Shown piece by piece: positions 21,731 to 22,907 of a stretch of DNA of 22,907 bases. The stretch lies in NCBI GenBank assembly GCA_023260935.1, contig JALQTL010000106.1:1-22907 (forward strand), in the 5' to 3' direction. The position numbers were made by a program, and so were the translations under genes. How positions within the stretch are numbered: the stretch's first letter is position 1; each line of letters starts with the position of its first letter. The notes beneath the pieces were generated by a model that ran no database searches, was not told the DNA's origin, and saw nothing but the letters and a program-made list of their open reading frames with translations. Source of the DNA: Paracoccaceae bacterium. Lineage in GTDB: Bacteria > Pseudomonadota > Alphaproteobacteria > Rhodobacterales > Rhodobacteraceae.

Positions 21731-22591
21731 CTATTCGGCGGCCAGTGCCTGCGACAGACGGCCAATCTCGGCAATCTCGGCGATCACGCCTTCCAGCAGC
21801 GCCTGAAACGCGCGGAAATCGGCGGATTTCTCGACCCGTTCCTCATTCATGTAAAGGGCTCGGTCAATCTCGATCTGAATGGCGTGATACCCGCGTGACG
21901 GGCGGCCATAGGTCTGGGTGATATAGGCCCCGGCAAAGGGCGCATTGCGGCTGACGCGCAACCCTGCCCGCACGAAGGCAGCCTCGACCCGGTCAATCAC
22001 CTCGCGCCCTACCGCGGCACCGAATCTGTCGCCAAGAACCACATCGGGCCGGGCAAAGCCGGGGCGGATCTGCGATTCGACCGCCTCATGTGGCATCGAG
22101 TGGCAATCCACAAGGATGGCCTGCCCGAAACTGGCATGCGCCTCGGCCAGAAGGCTGTTCAGCCGGTCATGATAGGGGTGCCAATACGTCGCGATCCGCG
22201 CCTCGGCCTCGTCCCGGGTCAGCTTGCCACGATAGATCGCCCGCCCGCCGGCAACGACCCGGGGGATCACCCCCAACCCGGACGCGACGCGCGGGTTATG
22301 GGAAGACCGGGCAACCCCTTCCACCACCGCCGGGTCCAGTTCATCGCAAGCCCGGTTCAGATCGATAAACGCGCGCGGCGCATGCGCCACGATCAGCGGC
22401 GCGCCGTGCTGCGGGGCAGTTTCGAAAAGCTCATCCACAAAGGCGTCTTCCGAAGACCGGATCGCCCGACGGTCCAGCACGCTTGCCCCAAGAAATGTGG
22501 CCGAATAGTCCCGCCCGCTGTGGGGCGAGGAAAACACCACCGGGCTGTCCCGGCGGTCAGGCATGGCAAGGGTAAAGGCTTCGGTAGGCAT
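21731..22591 (-). CDS. N-formylglutamate amidohydrolase family protein
   Basis: A 286-residue cytoplasmic metal hydrolase of the N-formylglutamate amidohydrolase (HutG-type, PF05013) family. It has VVFSSPHSGRDY at 18-29 (metal His24), SSEDAFVDELF at 46-56 (Glu48/Asp49), FIDLNRACDELDP at 75-87, and the second metal/catalytic block ILVDCHSMPHEAVES at 159-173. The C-terminal YITQTYGRPSRGYHAIQIEI is also typical. In histidine degradation the family releases formate from N-formylglutamate, but no other hut gene is adjacent, so the substrate may be another N-formyl amino acid. The ATG at 22589-22591 is supported by AAGGAG at 6 bases. A plausible sigma70 promoter lies just upstream. Confidence 0.92.
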   Translation of the reverse strand: MPTEAFTLAMPDRRDSPVVFSSPHSGRDYSATFLGASVLDRRAIRSSEDAFVDELFETAPQHGAPLIVAHAPRAFIDLNRACDELDPAVVEGVARSSHNPRVASGLGVIPRVVAGGRAIYRGKLTRDEAEARIATYWHPYHDRLNSLLAEAHASFGQAILVDCHSMPHEAVESQIRPGFARPDVVLGDRFGAAVGREVIDRVEAAFVRAGLRVSRNAPFAGAYITQTYGRPSRGYHAIQIEIDRALYMNEERVEKSADFRAFQALLEGVIAEIAEIGRLSQALAAE

Positions 22592-22609
22592 GAAATCTCC
22601 TTGTCAGAT

Positions 22610-22637
22610 GTTATAGAGGAGATTTTCCAAATGCCAA
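22610..22637 (-). promoter_or_regulatory. Candidate sigma70 promoter of the amidohydrolase gene
   Basis: On the minus strand, TTGGCA-N16-TATAAC; the -10 ends 18 bases before the ATG, giving a leader of about 12 nt that contains the AAGGAG ribosome site. Confidence 0.5.
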
Positions 22638-22736
22638 AAGCCCGAATTCGCCCGCCACTGGGCAATTGGCGGGGGATGCAGGCCGATAGGCCTTGTATCT
22701 GGTTGCACAAGGAATTCCCGGATCGGGATTCCCCTC

Positions 22737-22765
22737 TTGCGGGTTCGCGCGACTCTGGGTATAGA
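22737..22765 (+). promoter_or_regulatory. Candidate strong promoter with GC-rich discriminator, reading off the window
   Basis: TTGCGG-N17-TATAGA followed by the discriminator CCCCGGC. Spacing is ideal, and a GC-rich discriminator is typical of stringently controlled stable-RNA promoters. No open frame of quality follows in the remaining 140 bases, which fits an rRNA/tRNA operon leader, but no RNA gene is visible in the window. Confidence 0.4.
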
Positions 22766-22907
22766 CCCCGGCACACCGACGCGGGCATCCGCGCCGTACG
22801 GGACGACAGGGGTGACAGCCGCGCATCAGGGCGTGCAATGATCCCAATCGGGGTTGTTTCCATGATCTGACGCCAATCTTTCCACTGATCAAATTGCGCC
22901 AAATTAT

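Larger units (their letters stand above)
22592..22907. other. Right-edge region without a convincing gene
   Basis: These 316 bases hold the amidohydrolase promoter, an imperfect inverted repeat (22711-22732, GGAATTCCCG/CGGGATTCC) and a candidate rightward promoter (22737-22765). An ATG at 22631 with GAGGAG upstream opens a 79-codon frame, but its codons are unlike the neighbours and it shows no family feature. The last ~140 bases look like an untranslated leader. Confidence 0.5.

Noticed and set aside
22711..22732. GGAATTCCCG/CGGGATTCC as an operator or attachment site
   Set aside because: The repeat is imperfect and no integrase, tRNA or regulator gene is near; it is noted only as sequence structure.
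22631..22870. 79-codon plus-strand frame with a GAGGAG 9 bases upstream
   Set aside because: Codon use is unlike the neighbours (many weak third positions), the protein is Arg-rich without pattern, and it covers the amidohydrolase promoter and the candidate edge promoter.
1..22907. Horizontal island, prophage, CRISPR, toxin-antitoxin or secondary-metabolite cluster
   Set aside because: No integrase, transposase, repeat array, phage module, TA pair or biosynthetic cluster is seen; base and codon use look uniform and the genes are mostly core functions.

Overview
The window looks like chromosomal DNA of an alphaproteobacterium of the Rhodobacterales (a Rhodobacter/Paracoccus-like genus). The evidence is the high G+C with strongly G/C-biased third codon positions, a flagellar cluster with MotE-like and PflI-like genes beside fliL and motA, a candidate CtrA box in that cluster, two tiny lipoprotein genes behind argH, and a Pol IV with an N-terminal CxxC...CxxC extension. 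No tRNA, rRNA, CRISPR array, insertion sequence or prophage is visible inside the window. All assignments come from reading the sequence; no database search was run.

Left part (1-2784): the tail of a quinone-oxidoreductase-like gene, a DUF2834-type membrane protein, two small lipoproteins and argH (argininosuccinate lyase). A TlpA-like thioredoxin gene diverges from argH across only 22 bp.

Flagellar/motility part (2841-10673): two divergent transcription units separated by 117 bp that contain a near-consensus CtrA site. Leftward, fliF-fliH-fliN-fliP encode the MS ring, export-ATPase regulator, C-ring and export gate, with overlapping genes. Rightward, fliL, a PflI/DUF6468-like membrane protein, a MotE-like protein, motA and a 724-residue exported protein of unknown function form a tight operon. 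That last protein has an AMIN-like N-terminal region, a Pro-rich linker and a long helical C-terminal part. Its position next to motA and motE, with no motB present, makes it the best candidate here for an undescribed component, perhaps a periplasmic stator or T-ring factor. A bidirectional terminator closes the unit.

Central housekeeping part (10724-17575): clpB with a well-formed RpoH-type heat-shock promoter, then two uncharacterised genes with a decayed, frameshifted remnant of a TolB-like PD40 propeller gene between them. These are followed by a translationally coupled ROK sugar kinase-cutC pair and divergent pyrF with its own terminator.

Right part (17600-22907): a SPFH (stomatin/QmcA-type)-NfeD membrane pair, dadA (D-amino acid dehydrogenase) with a palindrome upstream, dinB (DNA polymerase IV) with an almost leaderless start, and an N-formylglutamate amidohydrolase-type gene. 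The last ~300 bp hold no convincing gene. They do contain a candidate promoter with a GC-rich discriminator reading off the right edge, possibly the leader of a stable-RNA operon.
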